41,504 bases of DNA. Source: Bacteroidales bacterium (GTDB lineage: Bacteria > Bacteroidota > Bacteroidia > Bacteroidales > UBA1556). The notes under the pieces were generated by a model. The model did no database searches. It was not told the origin of the DNA and was given only the letters and a program-made list of their open reading frames with translations. Both the position numbers and the translations under genes were made by a program. Location: contig JAMOQI010000050.1 of NCBI GenBank assembly GCA_027064095.1, positions 1 through 41,504 on the forward strand. Direction: 5' to 3'. Shown in pieces: positions 8,442-17,910 of this stretch. The first letter of the stretch is position 1. Each line of letters begins with the position of its first letter.

Positions 8442-9261
8442 TTTTAGCCTCCTTTACCTTTTTTAATTCTTCACTAAGAATGTTGTCAACTATATATACA
8501 TGGCTTAACTTATTATAATCAACGCTAAATTTAAAGCTTATATCATAAAAATTATTTCCTTTTTCAAGGTTAATTTCATCAATATAACCTATTGGAAGCC
8601 CAGGTGGGAAAATGGTAGAATTGCCACTAGTAACTAAGGTGTCGCCCTCAACAACAGTGGCGTGAGATGGAATATTTTTTAATTTACAATGAGTATAATC
8701 TCCTCCTTGCCAATATGTTGTGCCAGTATAGCCATTAGAAACTATCTTTGCATCAATAGCCGATTTTTTGTGCAATATTGAAATAACTGTGCAAAAATGC
8801 TCAGATACACTATTAACGATTCCTACAATACCATTTGACGATATTACTCCCATTTCTGTTCTTATTCCATCAATTTTACCTTTATTTAGAATCAAATAAT
8901 TATTTCTATTCTGAAAGCTATTGGATATAATTCTAGCTTCCTTGAAGGAATAAAATTGATGTTTAATACTATCCATATAGATATTAAAAGTATCATTCGA
9001 CCACAAATTAGACTCTTTAAGTTTGGAACGTAATAAGGCATTTTCTTTGGTCAATTTTTTATTTTCACTTTTAAGGTTCAGATAATCAGCAGTGTTGGAA
9101 GAGAATGATAGGATACTTGAAGTAATACTATTAGAAGCACTGATGATAGATGAGCGCTGATATGAATTATTGGAGATAATAAGCAGGAAAGCAATAGTTT
9201 CCAAAAGTAGAAATAAGAAAAAGAAAGAGTTTTTAATTAAAAAAAGTATCAGATTCTTCAT
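8431..9261 (-). CDS. mreC: Rod shape-determining protein MreC
   Basis: 276 residues. One N-terminal membrane helix at about 8-30 (FFFLFLLLETIAFLLIIS) is followed by a coiled coil at about 60-85 (LKSENKKLTKENALLRSKLK) and a periplasmic beta domain. That domain has the typical NKGKIDGIRTEMGVISSNGIVGIV stretch (spanning about 125-148) and the later YIDEINLEKG region. Known role: links cytoplasmic MreB to peptidoglycan elongation enzymes. It lies 40 bases after mreB and overlaps mreD by 11 bases, so the three genes form one operon. Confidence 0.93.
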   Translation of the reverse strand: MKNLILFLIKNSFFFLFLLLETIAFLLIISNNSYQRSSIISASNSITSSILSFSSNTADYLNLKSENKKLTKENALLRSKLKESNLWSNDTFNIYMDSIKHQFYSFKEARIISNSFQNRNNYLILNKGKIDGIRTEMGVISSNGIVGIVNSVSEHFCTVISILHKKSAIDAKIVSNGYTGTTYWQGGDYTHCKLKNIPSHATVVEGDTLVTSGNSTIFPPGLPIGYIDEINLEKGNNFYDISFKFSVDYNKLSHVYIVDNILSEELKKVKEAKSEF

Positions 9262-9301
9262 TCTATTTTATTGTGTTAAATGTATTTCAATAATAAAAAC
9301 C

Positions 9302-10324
9302 TTACTTAATAAGGAAGGTAAATTTCTCAAAATTCTTTAATGCAATTCCAGTACCTCTAGCAACGGCACGTAATGGGTCTTCTGCAATATGAACTGGTAA
9401 TTTAGTTCTCAAATGAATACGTTTGTCCAATCCACGTAACAGCGAACCTCCACCGGCTAGATATATACCTGTTCTAAAAATATCAGCTGATAATTCAGGA
9501 GGAGTATTTTCAAGAGCATTAAGGACAGCAGCTTCAATTTTTGAAATAGATTTATCAAGAGCACTCGCAATTTCAACATAATTCACTAAAATTTCCTTAG
9601 GAATACCTGTAAGCATATCTCTACCATGAACAGCATAATCCTCAGGTGGATTTTCTATGTCAGTCATAGCAGCACCAACTTCTATCTTTATTCTTTCACC
9701 AGTACGCTCACCAATATTAATATTATGATGTTTACGCATATATTCTACAATATCTTCAGTAAAATCATCACCGGCAATTCTAATGGAAGTATTATTTACG
9801 ATACCACCAAGGGCAATAACAGCAATTTCGGAAGTACCACCTCCAATATCCACTATCATATTTCCTGTAGGCTCAAGAACATCTATTCCGATTCCAATTG
9901 CTGCTGCCATAGGTTCATGAATTAGACGAACATCTTTTGCTCCTGCTTGCTCTGCAGAATCTCTTACAGCACGTTCTTCTACTTCAGTAATTCCTGAAGG
10001 AATACAAACAACCATTTTTAAACTTGGAGGGAAAAGAGTTTTTTTAGGTGATATCATTTTAATCATCTCTCTAATCATATATTCTGCAGCTTGAAAATTC
10101 GCAATTACACCATCGCGTAGTGGTCTGATAGTCATTATATTTTGATGAGTTTTACCATGCATCATTAAAGCCTTCTTTCCTACTGCTATTATTTTTTCTG
10201 TTTTACGATCTATAGCCACAATAGATGGCTCATCAACAACAACTTTGTCGTTATAAATAACAATAGTGTTGGCTGTTCCCAAATCTATAGCTACCTCTTT
10301 ATTTAAGAATGAAAATAATCCCAT
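9302..10324 (-). CDS. mreB: Rod shape-determining protein MreB (bacterial actin)
   Basis: 340 residues, full length. Actin-fold motifs are present: the phosphate 1 loop AIDLGTANTIVIYND (about 12-26), the phosphate 2 loop NMIVDIGGGTSEIAVI (about 159-174), EPMAAAIGIG near 140 and the adenosine motif YLAGGGSLLRGLDKRI near 290-305. The N-terminus MGLFSFLNKEV provides the amphipathic membrane-binding segment seen in MreB. Known role: filaments that orient lateral wall synthesis, so the organism is probably rod-shaped. It follows purH after 21 bases, so purH-mreB-mreC-mreD is likely a single transcript. Confidence 0.97.
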   Translation of the reverse strand: MGLFSFLNKEVAIDLGTANTIVIYNDKVVVDEPSIVAIDRKTEKIIAVGKKALMMHGKTHQNIMTIRPLRDGVIANFQAAEYMIREMIKMISPKKTLFPPSLKMVVCIPSGITEVEERAVRDSAEQAGAKDVRLIHEPMAAAIGIGIDVLEPTGNMIVDIGGGTSEIAVIALGGIVNNTSIRIAGDDFTEDIVEYMRKHHNINIGERTGERIKIEVGAAMTDIENPPEDYAVHGRDMLTGIPKEILVNYVEIASALDKSISKIEAAVLNALENTPPELSADIFRTGIYLAGGGSLLRGLDKRIHLRTKLPVHIAEDPLRAVARGTGIALKNFEKFTFLIK

Positions 10325-10345
10325 ATTATATTGTAAATTAAAATA

Positions 10346-11860
10346 TTAGTGTTTAAAATGACGAACTCCGGTAAATACCATTGCCATACCGTTTTCGTTA
10401 CAGAAATTGATAGAATCCTGATCTTTCCTAGAACCGCCGGGTTGGATAACGGCATTTATGCCAAAAGAGTGTGCTAGTCTTACATTATCTGCAAAAGGAA
10501 AAAAAGCATCGCTTGCTAATACAGCTCCAGCGATAGTTTTATTAAAATTACCGGCTTTCTCTATAGCTTGTTTAAAAGCATCAACACGTGATGTTTCACC
10601 AACTCCACTTGCTATTAACTGCTTGTCTCTAACAATTACCATTGCATTGCTTTTAGTATGCTTCACAACTTTATTTGCAAAAATAAGATCGGTATATTCT
10701 GATTCTGTTGGAGCTACTTTAGTCATTAATGTCATATCCTCAATACTTTCAACATTATTGTCAAAGTCTTGAACTAAATATCCATTTAATGCCGTGCGAA
10801 TAGACTTACTTGTAAACTTAGAACTTTTAAGTCTTAACAATATTCTAGTCTTTTTCTTTTTTAACATCTCTAAAGCCTCAATATCAAATTCTGGAGCGAT
10901 AAGTACTTCATAAAACAATTTATCAATTTCCTTTGCAGTGGTTAAATCAATATTCCTATTACAAATAAGAACTCCTCCAAAAGCTGATACAGGATCTCCG
11001 GCTAAAGCTGCCTTCCATGAATCTAAAACAGTATCACGACTTGCTATTCCACATGCATTATTATGCTTCATAACTACAAAAGTAGTTTCATTAAAATCGT
11101 GAATTAATCTGATAGCTGCATCAATATCAAGGATATTATTATATGATATTTCCTTACCATTAAGCTGCTCTACTACTTCTTCTAAATTACCGTAAAAATA
11201 TCCAGTTTGATGAGGATTTTCACCGTAACGTAACACTTTTACAGCATCTTCACTCAATCGAAGATTAGTAGACTCATTATTATTAAAATAATTAAAAATA
11301 GCAGTATCATAATTAGAGCTAACGGCAAATGCTTTGGCAGCAAAGTATTTCCTGTCTTCCTTGTTCGTTAATCCTTCTTTATCTTTAAGAAGCTGTAAAA
11401 ATTCAGGGTATAAATCAGAAGATGGTAAAATAACTACATCATTAAAGTTCTTTGCAGCAGCACGAATAAGAGAAATTCCTCCAATATCTATTTTTTCAAT
11501 TATTGATTTCTCATCAGATGTATTTGCTACAGTCTCCTCAAAAGGATATAAATCTACTATAACTAAATCAAATTGTGGTATTTCAAAACTATCAAGTTGT
11601 TGCAAATCTTCTTGCATCTCTCTCCTTGCCAATATTCCACCAAATATTTTTGGATGCAGTGTTTTTACTCTACCTCCAAGAATAGATGGGTAGGTAGTCA
11701 AATCTTCTACTTTATGTGCTTTTATACCCAAACTTTCAATATAATTAAAAGTCCCGCCGGTAGAATATAATTCAACATTATTTTCCACTAACCCTTTAAG
11801 GATATCTTCCAATCCTTCTTTGTGGAAAACAGAAACCAAAGCATTCTTTATTTTTCTCAT
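10346..11860 (-). CDS. purH: Bifunctional AICAR transformylase/IMP cyclohydrolase PurH
   Basis: 504 residues. The N-terminal MGS-like IMP cyclohydrolase domain (about 1-190) has LYSTGGT and GGRVKTLHPKIFGGIL. The C-terminal AICAR transformylase domain has LRYGENPHQ, the catalytic Lys-His pair in MKHNNACGIA, DPVSAFGGVL, and the end IQPGGSRKDQDSINFCNENG. Known role: the last two steps of de novo purine synthesis, from AICAR with 10-formyl-THF to IMP. It is the first gene of the operon leading into mreBCD, a linkage I recall from other Bacteroidota. No riboswitch or PurR-like box is obvious upstream, although a 7-bp inverted repeat (GTTTACT 11930-11936 with AGTAAAC 11954-11960) stands 70-100 bases before the start codon. 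Confidence 0.97.
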   Translation of the reverse strand: MRKIKNALVSVFHKEGLEDILKGLVENNVELYSTGGTFNYIESLGIKAHKVEDLTTYPSILGGRVKTLHPKIFGGILARREMQEDLQQLDSFEIPQFDLVIVDLYPFEETVANTSDEKSIIEKIDIGGISLIRAAAKNFNDVVILPSSDLYPEFLQLLKDKEGLTNKEDRKYFAAKAFAVSSNYDTAIFNYFNNNESTNLRLSEDAVKVLRYGENPHQTGYFYGNLEEVVEQLNGKEISYNNILDIDAAIRLIHDFNETTFVVMKHNNACGIASRDTVLDSWKAALAGDPVSAFGGVLICNRNIDLTTAKEIDKLFYEVLIAPEFDIEALEMLKKKKTRILLRLKSSKFTSKSIRTALNGYLVQDFDNNVESIEDMTLMTKVAPTESEYTDLIFANKVVKHTKSNAMVIVRDKQLIASGVGETSRVDAFKQAIEKAGNFNKTIAGAVLASDAFFPFADNVRLAHSFGINAVIQPGGSRKDQDSINFCNENGMAMVFTGVRHFKH

Positions 11861-12289
11861 AAATTAATGTATGTAGCTGTATATCAATAATATAAAATGC
11901 ACACTTAATTATCTTGTTCGATTATGCAAGTTTACTAAAAATTTAAAAATAAGAGTAAACGAAATTTACAAAAAAAGAATTAGTTATTAACTTTTTATTA
12001 AGTTTTAAGTAGATGCTTTTAAAGTAATCTCGAAATTATAAACAAAAGCTAATAATTCATAAATACCTAATGCAATTGATAGCTATTTATTAGTTGATAA
12101 GATCAATATTTATATACTAAAAATCCTAAGATAAAGAATGCATATCTGTTTTGGAGAAATTTATTATTGTTAAAGACTTTGAAATGAAAGAGAGACCTTA
12201 GAATAGTTTAATATACTTTTCGAATATATGCTATAATTTACAAAATATTATTCAATATTGTTTCTACTTTTGCAATTTGCATATTAATT
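11861..12289. other. Divergent promoter region between purH and tex
   Basis: 429 bases, very AT-rich, with no supported gene. It should contain the purH promoter (candidate TAAACTTG on the minus strand at 11927-11934, one mismatch from TAnnTTTG) and holds the tex promoter. The inverted repeat GTTTACT/AGTAAAC at 11930-11960 overlaps the candidate purH box and could be an operator (inference). Confidence 0.55.
12265..12272 (+). promoter_or_regulatory. -7 promoter box of tex
   Basis: TACTTTTG, an exact TAnnTTTG match, ends 17 bases before the tex ATG. It implies a leader of about ten bases. No good -33 TTG is seen. Confidence 0.55.
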
Positions 12290-14404
12290 ATGATAAAATA
12301 TATCGCCAATACTCTAAATTTAAATTTGTCTTCGGTAGAAGGTTGTATAAATTTGCTAAATCAAGACGCAAGTATTCCTTTTATAGCAAGATACAGAAAA
12401 GAGGTGACTTCCGGATTAGATGAAATAGAAATTAGTGCTATCAGAGATGAATATCACAAATATTTAGAATTAGAAAAACGTAAAAAATTTGTTGTTGAAA
12501 CCATTGCAAGTCAAGGTTTATTAACAGATAAAATCAGAAAATCTATTTCAGCTGTGTCAGACATCTCTGATGTGGAAGATATTTACTTGCCTTTTAAACC
12601 AAAGAGAAAAACTAAGGCTAGCATTGCAAAAGAGCGTGGTCTTGAGCCATTGGCTAAGATGATTATTGTTCAAGATATCCCTGATTTTCATTTTAAAGCA
12701 GAGAGATTTACTAAACATCCTGATATTGAAAATGCCGACGATGCAATTAGTGGTGCTTTAGATATTATTGCTGAGTGGATAAGTGAAAGACCATTTGTAC
12801 GTAAGGGTTTGAGAAATATCTGGAAGACCCGTTCAATAATTACTGCTAAGAAAAAGGCTAAAGCTATTGATGAGAATAATAAATATTCTGCATACTATAA
12901 ATGGGAAGAGAAAAGCTATAAAGCTCCTAGTCATAGAATTTTAGCACTATTTAGAGGAGAAAAGGAAGGTGTATTAAATTTAAAAATTGCCCCGGAAGAT
13001 TCTACTGGAATTGAATTTGTAACAAATGCTATTCTCAAGAATAACTCTGTTTGCGAAAACGAAATTCATCAAGCATCCAAAGATTCTTATAAAAGGCTTT
13101 TATCAAGTTCTCTGGAAACAGAATATAGGAAAGTTCTTAAAGATAAAGCTGATAATAAGGCGATAAATATTTTTGCCGAGAATTTAAAGCAGCTTTTAAT
13201 GACTCATCCTCTTGGGCAAAGAGTTACATTGGCATTAGACCCGGGTTTTAAGAGTGGTTGCAAGTTGGTAATACTTGATGCTCAGGGCAAATTGCTTCAT
13301 AATGAAACCATTTACCCTCATCCGCCACAGAATGAAAAGAGCCTGTCTAAAAAGAAACTCAGCAACCTTGTAAACACTTATAAAGTAGAAGCAATAGCAA
13401 TAGGAAATGGTACCGCAGGAAGAGAAACAGAGGAGTTGGTAAAATCAACCTATTTTGATAGAGATATTATGGCTTTAATGGTGAATGAAAATGGTGCATC
13501 GGTATATTCTGCTAGCAAAATTGCCAGAGAAGAGTTTCCGGAATACGATATCACAGTTAGAGGAGCTGTTTCTATTGGTAGAAGACTTCAAGACCCTCTG
13601 GCAGAACTTGTTAAGATTGACCCTAAGGCTATAGGTGTGGGACAATACCAACATGATGTTGATCAGAAAAAATTACAGGAGAAACTTACTGAAGTCGTTA
13701 GTAGTGTGGTAAATAAAGTAGGTGTAGAGTTAAATACTTCTAGCGCAGAATTGTTGCAGTATGTTGCTGGTGTGGGGCCTCAACTAGCAAAAAAAATTAT
13801 TGATTACAGAAATGAAAAGGGAGTCATCAAAAGTAGAAATGAATTGCTTAAAATAAGTGGCTTTGGGAAAAAAGCTTTTGAGCAAGCTGCTGGTTTTATA
13901 AGAATTAAAGACTCTGAAAACCCTCTCGATAATACTGCCGTACATCCAGAATCATATTCTGTAGTTGAAGCCATGGCGAAGTCTAAAAACATAAATGTTG
14001 AACAGCTGATTAATAATAGTGAAGTTTTAAAATCTATTAATCCTGAAAATTTCACTACTGCAAATATCGGATTATTTACCGTTAAGGATATTATTGACGA
14101 ACTACAAAAACCTAATAGAGACCCGAGAAAGATGGTCGAAATTTTTGAATTTGATAAGAGGGTAAAGAAACCTGGCGATTTAAAAGAAGGTATGATATTG
14201 CCGGGTATAATAACTAATATTACTGCATTCGGAGCATTTGTGGATGTTGGTGTTCATCAGGATGGACTTGTACATATAAGTAAACTTACCAAAGCTTTTG
14301 TTAGTGATCCCCACGATGTTGTTAAACTCAATCAAAAAGTGAGTGTAAAAGTTGTAAGTGTTGATTTGGAAAAAAAACGGATTCAGTTTAGTATGGTTTT
14401 TTAG
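12290..14404 (+). CDS. tex: Tex-family RNA-binding transcription accessory protein
   Basis: 704 residues, slightly shorter than E. coli YhgF/Tex (773). The N-terminal Tex helical region contains IPFIARYRKEVTSGLDE and IYLPFKPKRKTKASIAKERG. A YqgF-like domain follows at about 310-430 (LALDPGFKSGCKLVILD, AIGNGTAGRETE). A helix-hairpin-helix region at about 480-560 includes LLQYVAGVGPQLAKKIIDYR and NELLKISGFGKKAFEQAAGF. The C-terminal S1 domain is at about 632-702 (GMILPGIITNITAFGAFVDV, DGLVHISKL). It ends directly after the S1 fold with no basic tail. Known role: binds nucleic acid and affects transcription; the exact function is not settled. It stands alone, divergent from purH and convergent with rel. 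Confidence 0.95.
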   Translation: MIKYIANTLNLNLSSVEGCINLLNQDASIPFIARYRKEVTSGLDEIEISAIRDEYHKYLELEKRKKFVVETIASQGLLTDKIRKSISAVSDISDVEDIYLPFKPKRKTKASIAKERGLEPLAKMIIVQDIPDFHFKAERFTKHPDIENADDAISGALDIIAEWISERPFVRKGLRNIWKTRSIITAKKKAKAIDENNKYSAYYKWEEKSYKAPSHRILALFRGEKEGVLNLKIAPEDSTGIEFVTNAILKNNSVCENEIHQASKDSYKRLLSSSLETEYRKVLKDKADNKAINIFAENLKQLLMTHPLGQRVTLALDPGFKSGCKLVILDAQGKLLHNETIYPHPPQNEKSLSKKKLSNLVNTYKVEAIAIGNGTAGRETEELVKSTYFDRDIMALMVNENGASVYSASKIAREEFPEYDITVRGAVSIGRRLQDPLAELVKIDPKAIGVGQYQHDVDQKKLQEKLTEVVSSVVNKVGVELNTSSAELLQYVAGVGPQLAKKIIDYRNEKGVIKSRNELLKISGFGKKAFEQAAGFIRIKDSENPLDNTAVHPESYSVVEAMAKSKNINVEQLINNSEVLKSINPENFTTANIGLFTVKDIIDELQKPNRDPRKMVEIFEFDKRVKKPGDLKEGMILPGIITNITAFGAFVDVGVHQDGLVHISKLTKAFVSDPHDVVKLNQKVSVKVVSVDLEKKRIQFSMVF

Positions 14405-14547
14405 ATAATTAGGAAGCTGGGTTTTTCTTTGTTATGCCAAGTGATTTGTGTTGTTGCAAAAGATGTAAACATTGAAACAAGATTGCATAAAGGTATGGCT
14501 ATTTTTACAACATAAAATAAATATATATGCTTTCTTGCTGGCACTGC

Positions 14548-16698
14548 CTAAGAATGTCTATATGCTTCCTTAATACCGGATATATTTTGTAATAATTGCA
14601 AAACACTTTCAAGCTGCTGTGTATCATATACTTTCAAGGTTATTTTACCTTGAAATAATTGCCCGTCACTATTAAAATTTATATTTAAAATATGTATTCC
14701 CATTTGCTTGCTAATCAATGTGCTGATTTCACTATAGATACCTGTTTTATCAATTCCTGAAATAAAAACATCAGCTCTAAAGTTTTGTCTTGTTTCTTTT
14801 TGCTTCCATCGGCAAGGAATAAATCTATATGGATAGCGCGACTTCATATTCTTTGCATTGGGGCAGTTTTTTCTGTGAATACTTATACCTTTAGAAACAG
14901 TAACAAAACCAAATATTTTGTCCCCCGGTATTGGGTTACAACATTTAGCCAGATTATAGTTCACATTATCAAGCTGATCGATAATCAAAACATCTTTATT
15001 ATCATTATCAACTTCATGGTCGAAATCTTTATCCTCGTAGCTTTCACTAATTTCTGTATTAGTTTTATCAACAACTAACAAGTCTTTGTTTTCTTCGGAT
15101 AAAACTCTTTTTATTAGAGTAACATCAATATTCTCATTATAAATAGCCTTATATAAGTCAGTGATACTCTTAAAATTAAAATGATTTGTTAATTTCTCCA
15201 ATATATCTTGATTATAATCTATCTTCCAATTTTTAAGTCTACGTAAAAGCACTTCTTTACCTTGCTCAGCCTCCCGTTGACCCTGCTCATCAAAAGCTTT
15301 TTTAATCCTATTTTTGGCACGTATGGAATTTACAATCGATAACCAATCCAAACTAGGCTTCTGCGATTTTGACGTAAGAATTTGAACTTGGTCACCATTC
15401 CTAAGTCTGTATTTCATACTCACATTCTTTCCATTTACAATGCCTCCCACACATTTTAAACCCACATCAGAATGAACAGCAAATGCAAAATCTAAGACTG
15501 TAGCACCGATATTAAGTTTCTTAAGGTCACCCTTTGGTGTAAAAGCAAATAAGTCATTTGAAAATTTAGCTGTTCTAAAATCGTCATCTGCAACAATTTG
15601 ATTTTCCGATTCTAATGCTTTGCGGATATTTGCCAGCCAATAATCAACACTATGTTTAGCTTTACCACCTTTATATCGCCAATGAGCAGCCATTCCATTT
15701 TCTGCTTCATCGTCCATTCTTTCGGTTCGTATTTGAACTTCTACCCAATGTTTATCAGGAGTTTGAACAGTAATATGCAATGATTCGTATCCATTATCAC
15801 GAGGAATACTTATCCAATCACGCAATCTTGCAAGACTGGGTGTATAAAGATTTGTTACTACGGAAAAAGCATGCCAACAATCAGCTTTCTCTTCATTTAA
15901 CTCACTATCTATTATTATTCTTATAGCCCAAAGATCGAAAACTTTTTCAAAAGGGACATTCTGCTTTTTCATTTTTGCATAAATAGACTGAATGCTTTTT
16001 GTACGACCTTTAATACGAAATCTCATTCCGCGCTCTTTTAAATCTTTTCTTATGGGCTCAATAAACGCATCAATAATCTTTTGTCGTGAAGTTGAGCTTT
16101 CTTTAAGTTTTTGTTTTATAGAATAATATACTTCCGGTTCTTCAAAAGACAATACCAAATCCTCCATGCTTGATTTTATTCTATAAAAACCAAGTCTATG
16201 AGCTATAGGAATATAAACGTATTTTGATAAATCTAACACACTCCTCTTTAGATTTTCATCATTTATACTTTTATAAAATCTAAGTAGTAGAATATTCTCC
16301 GCCAGACTAATTAGTACCGACCTTAAATCACCTCCAACATTTAAAAGCATACTTCTATAATCATCAGCTTGCTGACTAATATTATTTGTAGGTAATTTTT
16401 TTACTGCAAGAAATTCATCAGAAATTAGCTCTATCTCTTTTGATTGCATATCAATTTTATCATCAAAGAAATACTTATAAATACCCAATGATGCTCCAAG
16501 GATACTTGAAGAATATGTCTTCAATTCCTTACTTAATATATTTATCACTCTTAAAACATACTGATGACTATTAATACCCGATATAGGAGTATCAATAACT
16601 TCTCGTCTGTACCATGCCTGTACTATTCTCTTAACGTATGACTCTTGTCCTTCCGCATTTTCAAGCTTACTTAAAAAATCTAAATAATTAGTTTTCAA
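14548..16698 (-). CDS. relA: RelA/SpoT-family (p)ppGpp synthetase with a degenerate HD hydrolase domain
   Basis: 716 residues with the full long-Rel layout: pseudo-HD (about 25-190), synthetase (about 205-345), TGS (about 383-445), helical region, zinc-finger-like CCNPIPGD segment (about 596-625) and ACT domain (about 645-716). The synthetase looks active: RIKGRTKSIQSIYAKM (228-243), NGYESLH (302-308) and EVQIRT (320-325) are intact. The hydrolase site is lost: the HDxxED motif is replaced by GIYKYF (72-77), and the usual LADRLHNMRT reads LAENILLLRF (132-141). Only the first metal-binding His of the family seems kept (His45). The charge motif before NGY is RLRD (291-294), closer to the RxKD of bifunctional Rel than to the ExDD of RelA. 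Expected activity: ppGpp synthesis without degradation, so a separate hydrolase should exist elsewhere (inference). It is monocistronic, with its own -7 box upstream. Confidence 0.93.
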   Translation of the reverse strand: MKTNYLDFLSKLENAEGQESYVKRIVQAWYRREVIDTPISGINSHQYVLRVINILSKELKTYSSSILGASLGIYKYFFDDKIDMQSKEIELISDEFLAVKKLPTNNISQQADDYRSMLLNVGGDLRSVLISLAENILLLRFYKSINDENLKRSVLDLSKYVYIPIAHRLGFYRIKSSMEDLVLSFEEPEVYYSIKQKLKESSTSRQKIIDAFIEPIRKDLKERGMRFRIKGRTKSIQSIYAKMKKQNVPFEKVFDLWAIRIIIDSELNEEKADCWHAFSVVTNLYTPSLARLRDWISIPRDNGYESLHITVQTPDKHWVEVQIRTERMDDEAENGMAAHWRYKGGKAKHSVDYWLANIRKALESENQIVADDDFRTAKFSNDLFAFTPKGDLKKLNIGATVLDFAFAVHSDVGLKCVGGIVNGKNVSMKYRLRNGDQVQILTSKSQKPSLDWLSIVNSIRAKNRIKKAFDEQGQREAEQGKEVLLRRLKNWKIDYNQDILEKLTNHFNFKSITDLYKAIYNENIDVTLIKRVLSEENKDLLVVDKTNTEISESYEDKDFDHEVDNDNKDVLIIDQLDNVNYNLAKCCNPIPGDKIFGFVTVSKGISIHRKNCPNAKNMKSRYPYRFIPCRWKQKETRQNFRADVFISGIDKTGIYSEISTLISKQMGIHILNINFNSDGQLFQGKITLKVYDTQQLESVLQLLQNISGIKEAYRHS

Positions 16699-16725
16699 TC
16701 CATTACATATTTATCTATAATCTTA

Positions 16726-16733
16726 CAAAGATA
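16726..16733 (-). promoter_or_regulatory. -7 promoter box of the rel gene
   Basis: Read on the minus strand: TATCTTTG, an exact TAnnTTTG match, ending 27 bases before the start codon at 16698. Confidence 0.5.
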
Positions 16734-16739
16734 CATTTT

Positions 16740-16773
16740 TTTGCCTTTTATATCTGATAATAAATTACTTTTG
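16740..16773 (+). promoter_or_regulatory. Promoter of the EamA transporter gene
   Basis: TTTG (16740-16743) is followed after 22 bases by TACTTTTG (16766-16773), a good match to the Bacteroidota -33/-7 pair. The box ends 24 bases before the TTG start codon, the same distance as for other genes here. Confidence 0.6.
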
Positions 16774-16797
16774 GCACTCTAAAATAAGACGTATATC

Positions 16798-17682
16798 TTG
16801 AAAACATTTATAAGGAATTATATACAGTGGATTTTACTTTTTAGCTTAGTAATTATTTGGGGAAGCTCATTTATTTTAATGAAGCGAACTCTTGATTTTT
16901 ATTCTAATAATGCACTTGGTGCAATGCGAATTGTATTTGCAGGTATGGTGTTATTACCTTTTGTTTTTACCAGATTTCGCAAACTATCAAGAAAACAATG
17001 GTTTTGGATTATCATTGTAGGCCTTATTGGAAACACATTTCCTGCCTTTTTGTTTGCAAAAGCACAAACAGGTATTGATAGTTCTCTGGCAGGTATTCTA
17101 AACTCAACAACACCTATGTTTACATTAATTGTTGGTTTAGCATTTTATAAACTTAAAGCACACTGGACCAATTATGTGGGTATTCTTGTTGGGTTTATTG
17201 GTGCTTTAATGATAATAATTGCTAAAAATGGTGGAATTATTGATTTTAATATTCAATATTCGTTATACGTAGTTTTGGCAACAATATTTTATGCCTTTAA
17301 TTTGAATGTAATTAAATATAATCTTTCAGATACCGATCCTTACACTATTGCAATAGTTAGCTATAGTGTTGTGGTTATACCTGCAATAATATATTTATTT
17401 GGTGGTACTGATTTTTTAATAAGCCTAAAGCAAGAAGGCGCTAAGTTTGCATTGATTTATCCTGCCATTCTTGGTATTTTTGGTTCAGCATTAGCAATTG
17501 TTATTTTCAATAATTTAATAAAAATATCAGGTGTATTATTTTCTGCATCTGTAACATACCTTATCCCAATAGTTGCTAGCATTATAGGTTTTATAGATGG
17601 AGAAATATTTAAACCTATTTATTTATTTTGGATATTACTAATTCTTTTCGGTGTTTTTTTAGTAAATAAAAAACCAAAGTAA
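16798..17682 (+). CDS. EamA/DMT-family transporter
   Basis: 294 residues in about ten hydrophobic helices arranged as two EamA halves. Each half carries a DMT signature: IIWGSSFILMKRTLDFYSN at the N-terminus and FGSALAIVIFNNLIKISG in the second half. Known for the family: exporters or importers of small metabolites; the substrate cannot be read from sequence. The start codon is TTG at 16798. An in-frame TAA stands at 16780-16782, and the first ATG (codon 28) would delete the first helix, so TTG is the only sensible start. The promoter spacing supports it. It is monocistronic, divergent from rel with a 99-base shared promoter region. Confidence 0.9.
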   Translation: MKTFIRNYIQWILLFSLVIIWGSSFILMKRTLDFYSNNALGAMRIVFAGMVLLPFVFTRFRKLSRKQWFWIIIVGLIGNTFPAFLFAKAQTGIDSSLAGILNSTTPMFTLIVGLAFYKLKAHWTNYVGILVGFIGALMIIIAKNGGIIDFNIQYSLYVVLATIFYAFNLNVIKYNLSDTDPYTIAIVSYSVVVIPAIIYLFGGTDFLISLKQEGAKFALIYPAILGIFGSALAIVIFNNLIKISGVLFSASVTYLIPIVASIIGFIDGEIFKPIYLFWILLILFGVFLVNKKPK

Positions 17683-17760
17683 TATAATCCTAATCCTTTC
17701 TGCTAATCTATATTTACTTTTATCTATTATTTTGACCTAACCCTTATTGTTTTCTATTTT

Positions 17761-17812
17761 AACCCGGATTATTCACAAATAATTCTGACAATTAAGTAAA
17801 ACTAATAAATTT
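17761..17812 (+). repeat. 52-bp dispersed intergenic repeat, copy A
   Basis: Starts AACCCGGATTATTCACA and continues through CTGACAATTAAGTAAAAC to AATAAATTT. It contains a hairpin: GGATTATT (17766-17773) against AATAATTC (17778-17785). It matches copy D (35807-35858) at 47 of 52 positions and the reverse complements of copies B and C almost as well. It lies 78 bases after the EamA stop codon, in the opposite orientation to copies B-D relative to the upstream gene. Confidence 0.88.
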
Positions 17813-17910
17813 AGATATTTTTCAAATACCCAAATTTGAGTTCTTCTAAATCAGTCAGTTCTGAACTTGTTTCGAGAGGGTTTTCTCATATTGCACCCCG
17901 CTATTAATTA

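Noticed and set aside
17813-17884. 22-codon minus-strand open frame (ending LKFGYLKNI-stop) between repeat A and E1
   Set aside because: Too short, without a start codon or homologue I recognise; possible gene remnant but not supported.
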